A stretch of DNA of 64,000 bases from Pseudomonas sp. ATCC PTA-122608 (GCF_001952855.1 NZ_LPNO01000012.1:41440-105439); one strand, 5' to 3'. Shown: positions 35,763-46,823, counted from the stretch's first letter. Numbers and translations are program-made. The notes: generated by a model not told the origin, from the sequence alone.

Positions 35763-36380
35763 TCACTGCCCCAGTTTGCGAGGTTGCCAGTCCTTGATCA
35801 CCAGCGTGACGTCAAGGTCGGTGCCGTGCAGCTTGATGCGCTCGGGCAGCCAGTAACCGTTCTGTTGCACATAGCTCAGGTACTCGACCTGCCAGCCATC
35901 CTGCTCCAGCGAAGCCAGGCGGCTGTCGCCATTGAGGCTCAGGCGGCTCTTGCTGTCTGGCGCGGGAAGACCGCGCACCCACCACACCAGGTGCGATACG
36001 GGGAGTTTCCAGCCCATCTGTTCTTCCAGCAGGGCTTCCGGTGTCGGCGCCTCAAAGCGGCCCTGATTGGCCACTTCCAGGCTGACTTGCCCCGGTCGGC
36101 CGGTCAGGCGTGCTGCACCGCGGCCCAGCGGGCCGGACAGGCGAATGTCGTAATAGTCCTGGCGTTGCAACCAGAACAGGGTGCCGCTGCCCGAATCTTT
36201 CGGGGCGCGAATGCCGACCTTGCCCTCGATCTGCCAGCCATCAAGGCTGCTCAGTTGATCCTTGTGCTGCTGCCATTGCGCCGGGTTGCCCGGGCCTTCG
36301 ACAGATTCACGGGTGCCAAGGCCTGAACAGCCGGCGAGCAGGGCGATAAAGCTGAAAACGATGACGTGGCGCAAAAACAT
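35763..36380 (-). CDS. lolB: Outer-membrane lipoprotein receptor LolB
   Basis: 205 residues with lipobox LLAGC (IALLAGCSG). It takes lipoproteins from LolA and inserts them in the outer membrane. [38 protein letters not shown] is typical, and the family's protruding hydrophobic loop would lie in the PLGRGAARL region. Between the TPR gene (4 bp) and ispE (1 bp). Confidence 0.94.
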   Translation of the reverse strand: MFLRHVIVFSFIALLAGCSGLGTRESVEGPGNPAQWQQHKDQLSSLDGWQIEGKVGIRAPKDSGSGTLFWLQRQDYYDIRLSGPLGRGAARLTGRPGQVSLEVANQGRFEAPTPEALLEEQMGWKLPVSHLVWWVRGLPAPDSKSRLSLNGDSRLASLEQDGWQVEYLSYVQQNGYWLPERIKLHGTDLDVTLVIKDWQPRKLGQ

Positions 36381-36384
36381 AAAA

Positions 36385-38109
36385 TTAAAGGGTCTCGGAT
36401 CCGGTCAGGCGCTTGATGGTGCTGCGCAGGATTGGGCTTTCGGGTTGTTCCTTGAGGAACTTCTCCCAGATTTGTCGCGCTTCGCGCTGTTTGCCATTGG
36501 CCCAGAGCACTTCGCCCAGGTGTGCGGCCACTTCCTGGTCGGGGAAGCGCTCCAGCGCCTGGCGCAGCAAGCGTTCGGCTTCGTCCAGGTTGCCCAGGCG
36601 GTAATTTACCCAGCCGAGGCTATCGAGTACGGCCGGGTCTTCCGGGTTCAACTGGTGAGCCTTTTCAATCAGCTCCTTGGCTTCGGCGTAGCGCGTTGTA
36701 CGGTCGGACAAGGTGTAGCCCAGGGCGTTCAGTGCCATGGCGTTGTCCGGGTCGCGCTTGATGATCAGGCGCAGGTCTTTTTCCATCTGCGCCAGGTCAT
36801 TGCGTTTTTCCGCCTGCATGGCGCGGGTGTACAGCAGGTTCAGGTCGTCCGGGTATTGCAGCAAGGCTTGCTGGAGGATTTTCCAGGCGCGATCGCCTTG
36901 CTTGTTGGCCGACAAAGTCTCGGCCTGGATCAGGTACAACTGAATCGCGTAGTCCGGCTCGGCATCCCGTGCGGCAGCCAGGCGTTTTTCCGCCTCGTCG
37001 GTGCGGCCGTTGTTCATCAGGATATCGGCCTGGCGCAGTTGCGCCGGCAGGTAATCATTGCCGGGGCCAACCTGGGCGTACTCAAGCAGTGCGGCCTGCG
37101 GGTCGTTACGCTCTTCAGCGATGCGGCCAAGGTTCAGGTGCGCCGAATCGACGTGGCTCTCGCGGGCGATCAAGTCTTCCAGGTAACCCTTGGCCTCATC
37201 CCACGCCTTGGCTTCCAGGCACACCAGCGCCAGGGAGTAACGCAATTCATCATCGTCCGGGTATTGCTGGACGAGATTGGCGAACTGCACTTTGGCGTCT
37301 TCCATGCGGTCCTGTTCAACCAGCATGCGTGCATAGGTCAGCAACAGGCGTTTGTCGCCCGGGTACTTCTTGATGCTTTTTTCCAGCAGCGGAATCGCTT
37401 CCTTGCCGCGGTTGAGGTTTTGCAGCAGGCGGGCACGCAGCAGGATCGGCGCTATCTCGCCGTCTTCCGGTGGATGCTGCTCCAGCAGCTTCAACGCGGC
37501 CTCGGGCTCGTCATCCTGTTGCAGCAACAGCGCCTTGCCGAAAATCAGCTGGCTGTTGTTCGGGTGTTTCTGCAGCAGGCGGTCGAAACTCTTCATCAGG
37601 CCGTTGCGGGTGTCCTGATCGGTGTCGGCGGCCGACAGCGCGAGGAAATCGAAATGCGTGTCGCCCTTGCCCTGCAGGACTTTCTCCATATACACCATGG
37701 AGTCGTCATAGCGCCCGGCGCGGGCCAGTTGAATGGCGGCTGCCCGTTGCGCTTCGAGATCGTCCGGCGCGTTTTTCGCCCAGATCAGCGAGGTGTCCAG
37801 GGCGGCCTGATCGGCGCCCAGGTACTCGGCGATACGAAATGCGCGCTCGGAAATCCCCGGATCCTGAGTGTTGATGGCCTGGGTCACGTAGTTATCCAGG
37901 GCAATGTCGAAACGATTGCGCTGGCCGGCCAGCTCCGCGCTCAGCAGACTGAAGACCGTCTCTTCACTGAACGAGGAATAAACCTTGGGCTTTTCAGGGG
38001 CGGGGGTGCTGTCTTCTACCGGCGGCGTACCGTCCGGCGACACGGGTGCCATGGCCTGGCAGCCGCTGAGGAAGACAAAAGCAAGGAGCAACGCGGAAGA
38101 TCTATTCAT
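36385..38109 (-). CDS. TPR-repeat lipoprotein upstream of lolB
   Basis: 574 residues. Lipobox FLSGC near residue 18, then a proline-rich linker and about ten tetratricopeptide repeats up to the C-terminus (for example [46 protein letters not shown]). TPR arrays bind proteins; the periplasmic partner is unknown. The gene always stands next to lolB in Pseudomonas, suggesting an envelope role. First gene of the TPR-lolB-ispE-tRNA-prs run. Confidence 0.88.
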   Translation of the reverse strand: MNRSSALLLAFVFLSGCQAMAPVSPDGTPPVEDSTPAPEKPKVYSSFSEETVFSLLSAELAGQRNRFDIALDNYVTQAINTQDPGISERAFRIAEYLGADQAALDTSLIWAKNAPDDLEAQRAAAIQLARAGRYDDSMVYMEKVLQGKGDTHFDFLALSAADTDQDTRNGLMKSFDRLLQKHPNNSQLIFGKALLLQQDDEPEAALKLLEQHPPEDGEIAPILLRARLLQNLNRGKEAIPLLEKSIKKYPGDKRLLLTYARMLVEQDRMEDAKVQFANLVQQYPDDDELRYSLALVCLEAKAWDEAKGYLEDLIARESHVDSAHLNLGRIAEERNDPQAALLEYAQVGPGNDYLPAQLRQADILMNNGRTDEAEKRLAAARDAEPDYAIQLYLIQAETLSANKQGDRAWKILQQALLQYPDDLNLLYTRAMQAEKRNDLAQMEKDLRLIIKRDPDNAMALNALGYTLSDRTTRYAEAKELIEKAHQLNPEDPAVLDSLGWVNYRLGNLDEAERLLRQALERFPDQEVAAHLGEVLWANGKQREARQIWEKFLKEQPESPILRSTIKRLTGSETL

Positions 38110-38204
38110 ATAGGAAGAGGACGACTAACCTGCGGTCGGATCATCATGACACAAGCCTTCGGCCAAACATAACCGGGGCGCCCGTAATACGCTTATTGCT
38201 TTCC

Positions 38205-38306
38205 CTGTAGGAGCGAGCTTGCTCGCGAAGATCGTCAACGATAACGCGTTCATTCTGGATTGACGCGTTGTGTGAGCGTTTTTCGCGAGCAAGCTCGCTC
38301 CTACAG
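38205..38306. repeat. REPIN of the GCGAGCTTGCTCGC type
   Basis: CTGTAGGAGCGAGCTTGCTCGCGAA and its inverted copy ending at 38306, with about 50 bases between. Core and flanks (GTAGGAG, GCGAG) differ from the other four complete elements (GTGGGAG, GCGGG), so it belongs to another REP sequence group. Lies in the divergent region between the TPR gene and hemA. Confidence 0.9.
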
Positions 38307-38412
38307 GATGCCTTTATAGACACAAGGCATTAGGACAATAGCCTACGGTGGTTGTTCTGAATCATTCGAAGTAGGACAATTGTCGGCTTCCCGACATCAT
38401 CAGCGATATTGA

Positions 38413-39702
38413 ATGGCCTTCCTTGCACTCGGTATTAACCACAAGACTGCTTCTGTAGACGTCCGCGAGCGCGTGGCTTTTACCCCCGAGCAGTTGGTTG
38501 AGGCCTTGCAGCAGCTCTGCCGGCTCACCGACAGTCGCGAAGCTGCGATCCTTTCGACCTGCAATCGCAGTGAGCTCTATATAGAGCAGGAACATCTTTC
38601 AGCGGATGTGGTGCTGCGCTGGCTGGCCGATTACCACCATTTGAGCCTCGATGAGCTGCGCCAAAGCGCCTATGTGCACGAAGAGGATGCGGCAGTTCGT
38701 CACATGATGCGCGTCGCCTCCGGGCTTGATTCGCTGGTGTTGGGCGAACCGCAGATTCTCGGCCAGATGAAATCGGCCTACGCCGTGGCCCGCGAGGCCG
38801 GCACTATCGGCCCGCTGCTGGGGCGCTTGTTCCAGGCTACCTTCAATTCCGCCAAGCAAGTACGCACCGACACCGCCATCGGTGAAAACCCGGTGTCCGT
38901 GGCGTTTGCCGCCGTCAGCCTGGCCAAACAGATTTTCAGTGACTTGCAACGCAGCCAGGCCCTGCTGATCGGCGCCGGCGAGACCATCACCCTGGTCGCC
39001 CGCCATCTGCATGAGCTGGGGGTGAAGCGTATTGTCGTCGCCAACCGCACCCTGGAGCGCGCCAGTATCCTCGCCGAACAGTTCGGTGCCCATGCGGTGT
39101 TGCTCTCGGACATCCCGGCCGAGCTGGTGCGCAGCGACATCGTCATCAGTTCCACCGCCAGCCAGTTGCCGATCCTCGGCAAGGGTGCGGTGGAAAGTGC
39201 CCTGAAACTGCGCAAGCACAAGCCGATCTTCATGGTGGATATCGCCGTTCCCCGGGATATCGAGCCTGAAGTCGGCGAGTTGGACGACGTTTATCTCTAC
39301 AGCGTCGACGACCTGCACGAAGTGGTCGCCGAAAACCTCAAGAGTCGTCAGGGCGCAGCCCAGGCCGCCGAGGAAATGGTCAGCACCGGTGCCGACGATT
39401 TCATGGTGCGCCTGCGTGAACTGGCAGCGGTGGATGTGCTCAAGGCCTACCGTCAGCAAGGCGAACGCCTGCGGGACGAGGAATTGATCAAGGCCCAGCG
39501 TATGCTCGCCAATGGCAGCAGCGCCGAAGACGTGCTGATGCAACTGGCGCGCGGCCTGACCAACAAATTGCTGCACGCCCCCAGTGTTCAGTTGAAAAAG
39601 CTTACCGCCGAAGGCCGCCTTGATGCGCTGGCCATGGCCCAGGAACTCTTTGCCCTCGGTGAGGGCGCGACAGAAAGCTCTTCGGATAAAAAACCGCAAT
39701 GA
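38413..39702 (+). CDS. hemA: Glutamyl-tRNA reductase
   Basis: 429 residues. First committed step of C5 heme synthesis: Glu-tRNA to glutamate-1-semialdehyde. The nucleophile Cys50 is in [26 protein letters not shown] starts the protein; GEPQILGQ and the NADPH loop [11 protein letters not shown] are intact. Divergent from the TPR-lolB-ispE operon; its stop overlaps prfA (ATGA). Confidence 0.98.
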   Translation: MAFLALGINHKTASVDVRERVAFTPEQLVEALQQLCRLTDSREAAILSTCNRSELYIEQEHLSADVVLRWLADYHHLSLDELRQSAYVHEEDAAVRHMMRVASGLDSLVLGEPQILGQMKSAYAVAREAGTIGPLLGRLFQATFNSAKQVRTDTAIGENPVSVAFAAVSLAKQIFSDLQRSQALLIGAGETITLVARHLHELGVKRIVVANRTLERASILAEQFGAHAVLLSDIPAELVRSDIVISSTASQLPILGKGAVESALKLRKHKPIFMVDIAVPRDIEPEVGELDDVYLYSVDDLHEVVAENLKSRQGAAQAAEEMVSTGADDFMVRLRELAAVDVLKAYRQQGERLRDEELIKAQRMLANGSSAEDVLMQLARGLTNKLLHAPSVQLKKLTAEGRLDALAMAQELFALGEGATESSSDKKPQ

Positions 39703-40781
39703 AAGCGTCACTGCTCAATAAACTGGACGTCCTTCAGGACCGTTTCGAAGAACTGACCGCCTTGCTCGGCGATGGCGAGGTCATCTCCGATCAAACCAAG
39801 TTCCGCACTTATTCCAAGGAATACGCGGAAGTTGAACCGATCGTGGGCACCTATAAACAGTTGCTCAAGGTTCAGGCTGACCTCGAAGGCGCCCAGGCGC
39901 TGCTCAAGGATAGCGACCCGGACATGCGTGAAATGGCCGTTGAAGAAGTGCGAGAGGCCAAAGACAAGCTGATCGAACTGGAAGGCGACCTGCAACGCAT
40001 GCTGCTGCCCAAGGACCCGAATGACGGGCGCAACGTGTTCCTCGAAATCCGCGCAGGCACCGGTGGCGACGAGGCGGCGATTTTTTCCGGCGACTTGTTC
40101 CGCATGTACTCGCGGTATGCCGAGCGTCGCGGCTGGCGGGTCGAGATCCTGTCCGAGAACGAGGGCGAACATGGCGGCTATAAAGAAGTCATCGCCCGGG
40201 TTGAAGGCGAGAATGTCTACGGCAAGCTGAAGTTCGAGTCTGGCGTGCACCGCGTGCAGCGGGTTCCGGCGACGGAATCCCAGGGTCGCATCCACACTTC
40301 CGCCTGCACCGTGGCCGTATTGCCCGAGCCGGACGAACAGGAAGCCATCGAGATCAACCCGGCAGACCTGCGGGTCGACACCTACCGCTCATCGGGCGCC
40401 GGTGGTCAGCACGTCAACAAGACCGACTCTGCGATCCGTATCACTCACTTGCCTTCGGGCATCGTGGTGGAATGCCAGGAAGAACGCTCCCAGCACAAGA
40501 ACCGTGCGCGGGCCATGTCCTGGCTGTCGGCCAAGCTGAATGACCAGCAGACCAGCGCCGCCGCCAACGCGATTGCCAGCGAGCGTAAATTGCTCGTCGG
40601 CTCGGGCGACCGTTCCGAGCGTATCCGTACTTACAACTTCGCCCAGGGCCGGGTCACCGACCACCGTGTCAACCTGACGCTGTACTCCCTGGACGAAATC
40701 CTCGCCGGTGGCGTTGACGCGGTGATCGAGCCGTTGTTGGCCGAATACCAGGCCGACCAGCTCGCGGCGATAGGTGAATAA
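39699..40781 (+). CDS. prfA: Peptide chain release factor 1
   Basis: 360 residues. Recognises UAA and UAG. The GGQ loop ([18 protein letters not shown]) is intact, and the tripeptide anticodon PAT is seen in [14 protein letters not shown]. The GGQ glutamine is the substrate of PrmC, encoded immediately after. Overlaps hemA by four bases. Confidence 0.98.
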   Translation: MKASLLNKLDVLQDRFEELTALLGDGEVISDQTKFRTYSKEYAEVEPIVGTYKQLLKVQADLEGAQALLKDSDPDMREMAVEEVREAKDKLIELEGDLQRMLLPKDPNDGRNVFLEIRAGTGGDEAAIFSGDLFRMYSRYAERRGWRVEILSENEGEHGGYKEVIARVEGENVYGKLKFESGVHRVQRVPATESQGRIHTSACTVAVLPEPDEQEAIEINPADLRVDTYRSSGAGGQHVNKTDSAIRITHLPSGIVVECQEERSQHKNRARAMSWLSAKLNDQQTSAAANAIASERKLLVGSGDRSERIRTYNFAQGRVTDHRVNLTLYSLDEILAGGVDAVIEPLLAEYQADQLAAIGE

Positions 40782-41612
40782 ATGACCATTATCGCCAGCC
40801 TGATACGCGCCGCCGACCTGCCAGACTCACCCACAGCGCGCCTGGACGTGGAATTGTTGCTGGCCGCAGCCTTGGGCAAGTCCCGCAGCTACCTGCATAC
40901 CTGGCCGGAAAAAATCGTCAGCAGCGAAGATGCACTGACCTTTGCCGCCTACCTGCAACGCCGCCGCACCGGCGAGCCTGTGGCCTACATCCTCGGTCAG
41001 CAAGGCTTCTGGAAGCTGGACCTGGAAGTGGCGCCGCACACGCTGATCCCGCGTCCGGAAACCGAGATGCTGGTGGAAGCCGCCCTGGAATTGCTGCCTG
41101 CCACACCGGCCAAAGTCCTCGACCTCGGCACCGGCAGCGGCGCGATTGCCCTGGCCCTGGCCAGCGAACGCCCGGCCTGGCAAGTCACGGCTGTCGACCG
41201 CGTGCTGGAAGCCGTGGCCCTGGCCGAGCGCAACCGCCAGCGCCTGCACCTGAATAACGCCACGGTGCTGAACAGCCATTGGTTCAGCGCCCTTGAAGGC
41301 CACACCTACAACCTGATCATCAGCAACCCGCCTTATATAGCCGACACCGATCCGCATCTGGTGGCCGGTGATGTGCGCTTTGAGCCGGCCAGCGCGCTGG
41401 TGGCCGGCCATGATGGCCTGGACGACCTGCGGCTGATCATCGCCCAGGCGCCCGCGCACCTCGACGCTGCGGGCTGGCTGTTGCTGGAACACGGTTATGA
41501 CCAGGCGGCCGCCGTGCGCGACCTGCTGCTGGGGGAAGGCTTCGAGGAAGTCCACAGCCGCATTGACCTGGGTGGCCACGAACGTATCACCCTGGGGCGC
41601 CGGCCGTGCTGA
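40782..41612 (+). CDS. prmC: Release factor glutamine N5-methyltransferase
   Basis: 276 residues. SAM site LDLGTGSGAIALALA and substrate-binding NPPY in IISNPPYIAD. It methylates the glutamine of the GGQ motif in release factors. Starts directly after the prfA stop and overlaps moeB by seven bases. Confidence 0.97.
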   Translation: MTIIASLIRAADLPDSPTARLDVELLLAAALGKSRSYLHTWPEKIVSSEDALTFAAYLQRRRTGEPVAYILGQQGFWKLDLEVAPHTLIPRPETEMLVEAALELLPATPAKVLDLGTGSGAIALALASERPAWQVTAVDRVLEAVALAERNRQRLHLNNATVLNSHWFSALEGHTYNLIISNPPYIADTDPHLVAGDVRFEPASALVAGHDGLDDLRLIIAQAPAHLDAAGWLLLEHGYDQAAAVRDLLLGEGFEEVHSRIDLGGHERITLGRRPC

Positions 41613-42361
41613 ATGATCAGGAGCTGTTGCGCTATAGCCGACAGATTCTGTTGCAGCATGTCGACATCGAAGGCCAGTTGCGTCTGAAAAACAGCCGTGC
41701 GCTGATCGTCGGGCTCGGTGGCCTTGGTTCGCCGGTGGCGCTGTATCTGGCGGCGGCGGGTGTGGGTGAGCTGCATTTGGCGGATTTCGACACCGTCGAC
41801 CTGACCAACCTGCAACGCCAGATCATCCATGACACCGACAGCGTCGGCCTGAGCAAGGTCGATTCGGCGATTCGTCGCCTGAGTGCGATCAATCCTGAGA
41901 TACAGCTGGTCGCTCATCGCCGCGCGCTGGATGTCGATTCCCTCGCGGCTGCCGTGGCGGCGGTCGACGTGGTGCTCGATTGCAGTGACAACTTCTCCAC
42001 CCGCGAAGCGGTCAACGCTGCCTGTGTTGCCGCCGGAAAACCTCTGGTCAGCGGCGCCGCGATTCGGCTTGAAGGCCAGCTGTCGGTGTTCGACCCGCGC
42101 CGCGCCGAAAGCCCTTGCTACCACTGTTTATACGGGCACGGCAGCGAAGCCGAACTGACCTGCAGCGAAGCCGGCGTCATCGGCCCGTTGGTGGGCCTGG
42201 TCGGCAGCCTGCAGGCCCTGGAAGCGTTGAAGTTGCTGGCTGGTTTCGGTGAGCCGTTGGTGGGAAGGCTGTTGTTGATCGACGCCCTGACCACGCGTTT
42301 TCGCGAGCTGCGGGTCAAGCGTGATCCCGGTTGCAGCGTCTGCGGTAGCCACCATGGTTAA
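41606..42361 (+). CDS. moeB: MoeB/ThiF-type adenylyltransferase (HesA/MoeB family)
   Basis: 251 residues from a GTG inside the end of prmC. It adenylates the C-terminal Gly of MoaD (or ThiS). ATP site [37 protein letters not shown]; zinc pairs CYHC and CSVC are both present; [13 protein letters not shown] is intact. Either molybdopterin or thiamin synthesis is possible; length fits MoeB without a rhodanese domain. Confidence 0.93.
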   Translation: MLNDQELLRYSRQILLQHVDIEGQLRLKNSRALIVGLGGLGSPVALYLAAAGVGELHLADFDTVDLTNLQRQIIHDTDSVGLSKVDSAIRRLSAINPEIQLVAHRRALDVDSLAAAVAAVDVVLDCSDNFSTREAVNAACVAAGKPLVSGAAIRLEGQLSVFDPRRAESPCYHCLYGHGSEAELTCSEAGVIGPLVGLVGSLQALEALKLLAGFGEPLVGRLLLIDALTTRFRELRVKRDPGCSVCGSHHG

Positions 42362-43148
42362 GGACGCGCCGATTGGTGTGTTCGACTCCGGCGTCGGTGG
42401 CCTGTCGGTGCTGGACGAAATCCAGCGCCTGCTGCCCCATGAATCGCTGCTGTACGTGGCGGATTGCGGGCACATCCCTTACGGCGAGAAAACCCCGGCC
42501 TTCATCCTTGAGCGCTCGCGTCGGGTGGCGGAATTTTTCCGGGAGAAGGGCGCCAAAGCCTTTGTGATTGCCTGCAACACGGCGACTGTCGCTGCGGTCG
42601 CCGACTTGCGCCAGGACTATCCCGACTGGCCGCTGGTAGGTATGGAGCCGGCGGTCAAACCCGCCGCCGCCGCGACCCGCAGCGGCGTGGTCGGAGTGCT
42701 CGCGACCACCGGCACCCTGCAAAGCGCCAAGTTCGCCGCCTTGCTCGACCGCTTCGCCACCGATGTACGGGTGATTACCCAGCCGTGCCCGGGCCTGGTG
42801 GAACTGATCGAGACCGGCGATCTGGGCAGCCCGGCCTTGCGAGTGATGTTGCAGGGTTATGTCGAACCGTTGATCGCTGCCGGTTGCGACACCATTATCC
42901 TCGGCTGCACCCACTACCCATTCCTCAAGCCGCTGCTCGCCGGGATGCTCCCGCCGACGATCATTCTGATCGACACGGGCGCTGCGGTAGCGCGTCAATT
43001 GCAGCGCCTGCTAAATGATCGTGAGCTGCTTTCCACAGGCAGTCCGCAGCCTGCAAAGTTCTGGACCAGCGGCGATCCAGAGCACTTCAGAAATATCCTA
43101 CCGACCCTATGGAAATTCCCCGGCGTTGTGCGTAGTTTTGGCGTGTGA
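42354..43148 (+). CDS. murI: Glutamate racemase
   Basis: 264 residues from the ATG at 42354, overlapping moeB by eight bases. Makes D-Glu for peptidoglycan. Both catalytic cysteines are visible: [12 protein letters not shown] and [21 protein letters not shown] starts the fold. Last gene of the hemA-prfA-prmC-moeB-murI run. Confidence 0.97.
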   Translation: MVKDAPIGVFDSGVGGLSVLDEIQRLLPHESLLYVADCGHIPYGEKTPAFILERSRRVAEFFREKGAKAFVIACNTATVAAVADLRQDYPDWPLVGMEPAVKPAAAATRSGVVGVLATTGTLQSAKFAALLDRFATDVRVITQPCPGLVELIETGDLGSPALRVMLQGYVEPLIAAGCDTIILGCTHYPFLKPLLAGMLPPTIILIDTGAAVARQLQRLLNDRELLSTGSPQPAKFWTSGDPEHFRNILPTLWKFPGVVRSFGV

Positions 43149-43259
43149 AAAAAACGTGAAATAGCACTGTTTTTCGCTGAACTTCCGCCTATGCGGCAGC
43201 TTCTATAGCAAGTTAGCCTGTACAAAACCATACAACTTCGTTCGGAAAGGATGTTTCTT

Positions 43260-43778
43260 ATGAAGCGCTTGTTCTGTTTGGCTGCGATTGCGGCCGCCAT
43301 GTTGGGGCACTCTTTTTCCGCTCAGGCAGCGGGTCTGGAATTTGGAGTGGGGAGCACCAGCGATTCGACCATGACCTATCGCCTGGGGCTGACGTCGGAT
43401 TGGGATAAAAGCTGGTTGCAGAGCAACACGGGTCGTCTCACGGGTTACTGGAGCGGCGCGTATACCTATTGGGACGGTGACAAGCGCGCCAGTGTCAGCA
43501 GCCTGTCGTTCTCGCCGGTGTTTGTGTATGAGTTTGCCGGGGAGAAGGTGAAGCCATACATAGAGGCCGGGGTCGGCGTGGCGGTATTCTCCCGCACGCG
43601 GGTTGAAGACAACAACATCGGCCAGGCTTTCCAGTTTGAAGACCGACTGGGCTTTGGCCTGCGCTTTGTCGGTGGGAGTGAAGTGGGGATTCGGGCCACC
43701 CATTACTCCAATGCCGGGATCAGCAGCAACAACGATGGTGTCGAGAGCTATTCGCTGCACTACACGATGCCGCTGTAA
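43260..43778 (+). CDS. pagL: Lipid A 3-O-deacylase PagL
   Basis: 172 residues from the ATG at 43260 (AAGGA eight bases ahead). Signal peptide ends SAQAA; the rest is an eight-strand barrel. The catalytic His-Ser-Glu are at 148, 150 and 162 (ATHYSNAG and DGVESYS), each 22 above the numbers used for mature P. aeruginosa PagL. It removes the 3-linked acyl chain from lipid A in the outer membrane. Monocistronic, followed by a REPIN. Confidence 0.93.
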   Translation: MKRLFCLAAIAAAMLGHSFSAQAAGLEFGVGSTSDSTMTYRLGLTSDWDKSWLQSNTGRLTGYWSGAYTYWDGDKRASVSSLSFSPVFVYEFAGEKVKPYIEAGVGVAVFSRTRVEDNNIGQAFQFEDRLGFGLRFVGGSEVGIRATHYSNAGISSNNDGVESYSLHYTMPL

Positions 43779-43803
43779 TTCTTCAGAACACCGCAAAACC
43801 ATT

Positions 43804-43890
43804 GTGGGAGCGGGCTTGCTCGCGAAAGCGGTGTATCAGCCACGAATCAGTTGACTGACACACCGCTTTCGCGAGCAAGCCCGCTCCCAC
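43804..43890. repeat. REPIN
   Basis: GTGGGAGCGGGCTTGCTCGC and its inverted copy, about 47 bases between, placed 25 bp after the pagL stop and before the convergent YkgJ gene. Confidence 0.92.
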
Positions 43891-43914
43891 ATTTGCTCAT
43901 CGTTGGTTTCAAAA

Positions 43915-44220
43915 TCAGCGATACACCGTCGCAAGCCCCTGGCGCTCATCGATGCACTCCGGGGCGCCCATCTCGAACTCCCGGCAGATCAGCGGCCGCT
44001 TCTCGTAAATCGTGCACATCATCGTGTCGCGATCCAGCGCCGCGCACCAACCATCATCCAGGCGCAGCATGACTTCGCCGCCCCAATCGTCGGTATCGAT
44101 AAAGCGGTCAGGCACGCCAGTGTCGGTGATCAGCATGACTTCCAGCTGGCAGCAGCACGCGGCGCAGGTGGAGCAGGTGACGGCGGGTTCGGCGATTTGT
44201 GTGTGGGGGATGTTGGTCAT
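43915..44220 (-). CDS. YkgJ-family cysteine cluster protein
   Basis: 101 residues. Cysteines in the order CSTCAACC, then C of GWCAALD, C of MMCTIY and C of PLICREFEMG fit the CxxCxxCC...C...C pattern of this zinc/iron-chelating family. Function unknown. Monocistronic, next to a REPIN. Confidence 0.88.
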   Translation of the reverse strand: MTNIPHTQIAEPAVTCSTCAACCCQLEVMLITDTGVPDRFIDTDDWGGEVMLRLDDGWCAALDRDTMMCTIYEKRPLICREFEMGAPECIDERQGLATVYR

Positions 44221-44274
44221 AGGCGCGCAGTGTAAGGCAAGCGGCTTGCATGTGTGTAAAAGGCCTGACGGACG

Positions 44275-44766
44275 TCAGTGTGACAACTGCCTGGCGACCC
44301 AATGCAGCAACGGGAAGATCATGCCCCAGAGCAACGCGAGACCGATGACGGTCGGCACCGTGCCATAGCCGAAACTGACGCCGGCCAACTGGCTGCCTGC
44401 GTAATAGGACAACGGTCCGCCCACCGCGCCCAACAGACTGGCGCGCCACCAGGGTTGGGCGCTCCAGGCCAGGCAATGGCGCAGGGTGGTTGCCAGCAGC
44501 GCCCACAACAGGATCAGCCACAAAGGCGCCAGCGGCCCAGGCAGGCTGAAATGAAACACACCAAAGGCGCGCAACGCGGTGTCGACCACCGTGCCCAGCA
44601 GGGTGACCGCGAGAATCACCTGGCCTTCCTCGGACCACGAACTTATCCACAGCAGGTGGACCGCCAGCACCGCCACTCCCACCAACAGCCACAGGCTGTC
44701 GCCGCCCAACACACAGGCAAACCAGCCGCACTGGAACAGCACGGCATTCGCCAGTGGTTTAAGCAT
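44275..44766 (-). CDS. DUF2878 integral membrane protein
   Basis: 163 residues with about five membrane helices (MLKPLANAVLFQCGWFACVLGGDSLWLLVGVAVLAVHLLW at the start). The WFACVLGG and YYAGSQLAGVSFGYG motifs are typical for DUF2878. No known activity. It is the last gene of the photolyase/Cfa operon and overlaps the Cfa-like gene by eight bases, so it probably supports membrane lipid change or export. Confidence 0.82.
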   Translation of the reverse strand: MLKPLANAVLFQCGWFACVLGGDSLWLLVGVAVLAVHLLWISSWSEEGQVILAVTLLGTVVDTALRAFGVFHFSLPGPLAPLWLILLWALLATTLRHCLAWSAQPWWRASLLGAVGGPLSYYAGSQLAGVSFGYGTVPTVIGLALLWGMIFPLLHWVARQLSH

Positions 44767-46030
44767 CAAAGCGCCCGAGCAGCGGCTGGGTCAACGCCGC
44801 CGGCTTGGCCAGCAGCATCTGGGCGGTGCCGATGGTGCGCTCCATAAAGCCGCCCTCGCAGTAGCACAGGTAAAACTCCCACAGCCGCAGGAAGTACTCG
44901 TCGTAGCCCATTTCCGTCAGGCGGCTGTGGGCGCGGCGAAAGTTCTCATGCCACAGGCGCAGGGTTCGTGCGTAGTGCAGGCCGAAATCTTCCATGTGCA
45001 GCAGGTTCATGTCGGTGTCGCGGCTGACGATCTCGAGCATCTTCTGCACACAGGGCAGGGCGCCGCCGGGGAAGATATAGCGCTGGATGAAATCCACGCT
45101 GCTCTTGGCCTGCTCGTAGCGCTGTTCACGAATGGTGATGGCTTGCAGCAACATCAGGCCGTTGCTCTTGAGCAACTGCGCGCATTGTTTGAAATAGGTC
45201 GGCAGGAAACGATGGCCCACGGCTTCGATCATCTCGATGGACACCAGCTTGTCGTACTGGCCGGTCAGGTCGCGGTAGTCCTCCAGCAGCAACGTCACCT
45301 GATTCTGCAAACCCAGGGCGTCGATGCGTTTTTCGGTGTAGGCAAACTGCTCTTTGGACAAGGTGGTGGTGGTGACCTTGCAGCCGTACTGCTGCGCGGC
45401 ATAGATCGCCATGCTGCCCCAGCCGGTGCCGATCTCCAACAGATGGTCAGACGGTTTCAGCGCGAGCTTCTGGCAGATGCGCTCCAGCTTGTTCAGTTGT
45501 GCCTGTTCCAGGGTGTCGTCGGCGGTGAGGAACTGTGCGGCCGAATACATCATGGTCGGGTCGAGGAATTCTTCGAACAGGTCATTGCCCAGGTCGTAGT
45601 GGGCGGCGATGTTTTTCTGCGAGCCCTTGCGTGTGTTGCGGTTGAGCCAATGCAGCCCTTGGGTGAAGGGCCGTGCCAGTTTCGCCAGGCCGCCTTCCAA
45701 TGCATCCAGCACGTCGAGGTTGCTGACCATCACCCGCACCACGGCGGTCAGGTCGGGGCTGCTCCAGTAACCATGAATAAATGCCTCGCCCGCGCCGATG
45801 GAACCGTTGGCCGCCACCAGCCCCCACGCGGCCGAATCGAGGATCTGGATTTCCCCCAGCAGGTGCGCTTCCCGTGCGCCGAAGACTTGCCGCTCGCCGT
45901 CCTCGACCACCACCAACTGGCCGTGGCGCAGTTGGCCGAGCTGGCGCAGCACCGCTTTGCGCAGCAGCGCGGCGGTCATGCCGTTGACGTTCAAGCGATT
46001 GGATTTGACCGATAAGCTAGGGGATTTCAT
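44759..46030 (-). CDS. Cyclopropane-fatty-acid-synthase-like SAM methyltransferase
   Basis: 423 residues. SAM site LLEIGTGWGSMAIYAAQQYGCKVTTTTLSKEQ, the lipid-binding regions SIEMIEAVGHRF and QAITIREQRYE...IFPGGALPC match Cfa. Linkage to photolyase, flavin amine oxidase and DUF1365 genes is that of the light/singlet-oxygen induced cfa-type genes, including UfaM of Rhodobacter, which adds a methyl to unsaturated acyl chains on the way to furan fatty acids. Whether this enzyme makes cyclopropane or methylated acyl products cannot be told here. Overlaps DUF1365 by 14 bp. Confidence 0.87.
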   Translation of the reverse strand: MKSPSLSVKSNRLNVNGMTAALLRKAVLRQLGQLRHGQLVVVEDGERQVFGAREAHLLGEIQILDSAAWGLVAANGSIGAGEAFIHGYWSSPDLTAVVRVMVSNLDVLDALEGGLAKLARPFTQGLHWLNRNTRKGSQKNIAAHYDLGNDLFEEFLDPTMMYSAAQFLTADDTLEQAQLNKLERICQKLALKPSDHLLEIGTGWGSMAIYAAQQYGCKVTTTTLSKEQFAYTEKRIDALGLQNQVTLLLEDYRDLTGQYDKLVSIEMIEAVGHRFLPTYFKQCAQLLKSNGLMLLQAITIREQRYEQAKSSVDFIQRYIFPGGALPCVQKMLEIVSRDTDMNLLHMEDFGLHYARTLRLWHENFRRAHSRLTEMGYDEYFLRLWEFYLCYCEGGFMERTIGTAQMLLAKPAALTQPLLGRFDA

Positions 46031-46823
46031 GGCGGCGATCCTTGGTGTACCCGACTGCGGTGCGAGAAGCGCCTTCGGCGGCGTGATGGGAAAAAATCGG
46101 CGTGCGTTTAAGCAGAAGGCGCAGGGCCTGCCAATAAATGGCCAGGCAGGTCTTGGCGGTCATCCACGGGAAGCGCCACAAATAACGGTGCAGGCTGGCG
46201 CGGTTCAAGTCTTCACGTTGCAGACTCAAGGTGGCGTCGAACACTTTCAGTTCGCCCTGCCAGTCGGCCATGTGCACGCCGAGTCTGGCGGCGGGCGGGC
46301 TGAAGCTCATGCGGTATTCCAGGTCCCGGGGCAAAAACGGCGAGACATGAAAGGCCTTGGCCACGGCGAAGTGCTGATGCTCACCAGCAGGCAGCGCCAT
46401 GGCCGGCAGCACGTAGTGATAGCGTTCGCGCCACGGCGTGTTGGTCACTTCACACAGAATCGCGGCCAAGGTGCCATCGGCCTCGAAGTAGTAGAAGAAA
46501 CTCACCGGATTAAAAGCCAGGCCCCAACTGCGGGCCTGGGTCAGCAGGCAGATTGCGCCCTCGGGGATGCGCCCGAGGGCCTTGCCGACTTCTTGGCGCA
46601 CGGCATCGGTCAAGCTCATGCCGTGACGGGTAAATTCACGCAGGTAGTCCTGCTGGCGAAAAGCAAACGGTGCCCAGCGGTCGCCGGCCAATGGCGACAA
46701 GGCGAAGACTTCGTCCTGTTCACTGAGGTCCAGGTACAGCAGGCCAATCCGATAACGGAAGGCGTGGCCCTTGGGCGTAAATCGCCGATGGGCAATCCAG
46801 CCGCTATACAGGGCGCTGTTCAC
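46017..46823 (-). CDS. DUF1365 protein
   Basis: 268 residues from a GTG overlapping the flavin enzyme's stop (GTGA). SALYSGWIAHRRFTPKGHAFRYRIGLLYLDLSE, TQARSWGLAFNPVSFFYYFEADG and the KAFHVSPFLPRDLEYRMSF region are the family's conserved parts. Found almost always between a flavin amine oxidase and a Cfa-like gene; no activity is established, but a role in acyl-chain modification is likely. Confidence 0.88.
   Translation of the reverse strand: MNSALYSGWIAHRRFTPKGHAFRYRIGLLYLDLSEQDEVFALSPLAGDRWAPFAFRQQDYLREFTRHGMSLTDAVRQEVGKALGRIPEGAICLLTQARSWGLAFNPVSFFYYFEADGTLAAILCEVTNTPWRERYHYVLPAMALPAGEHQHFAVAKAFHVSPFLPRDLEYRMSFSPPAARLGVHMADWQGELKVFDATLSLQREDLNRASLHRYLWRFPWMTAKTCLAIYWQALRLLLKRTPIFSHHAAEGASRTAVGYTKDRRHEIP

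Noticed and set aside
36262..38172. 636-codon plus-strand frame opposite the TPR lipoprotein gene
   Set aside because: Antisense frame of a repeat gene; translation is low-complexity and shows no family, whereas the minus strand has clear TPR units and a lipobox.
43219..43224. TGTACA upstream of pagL
   Set aside because: Single hexamer with no second half-site at the 18-bp step; not counted as part of the proposed regulon.
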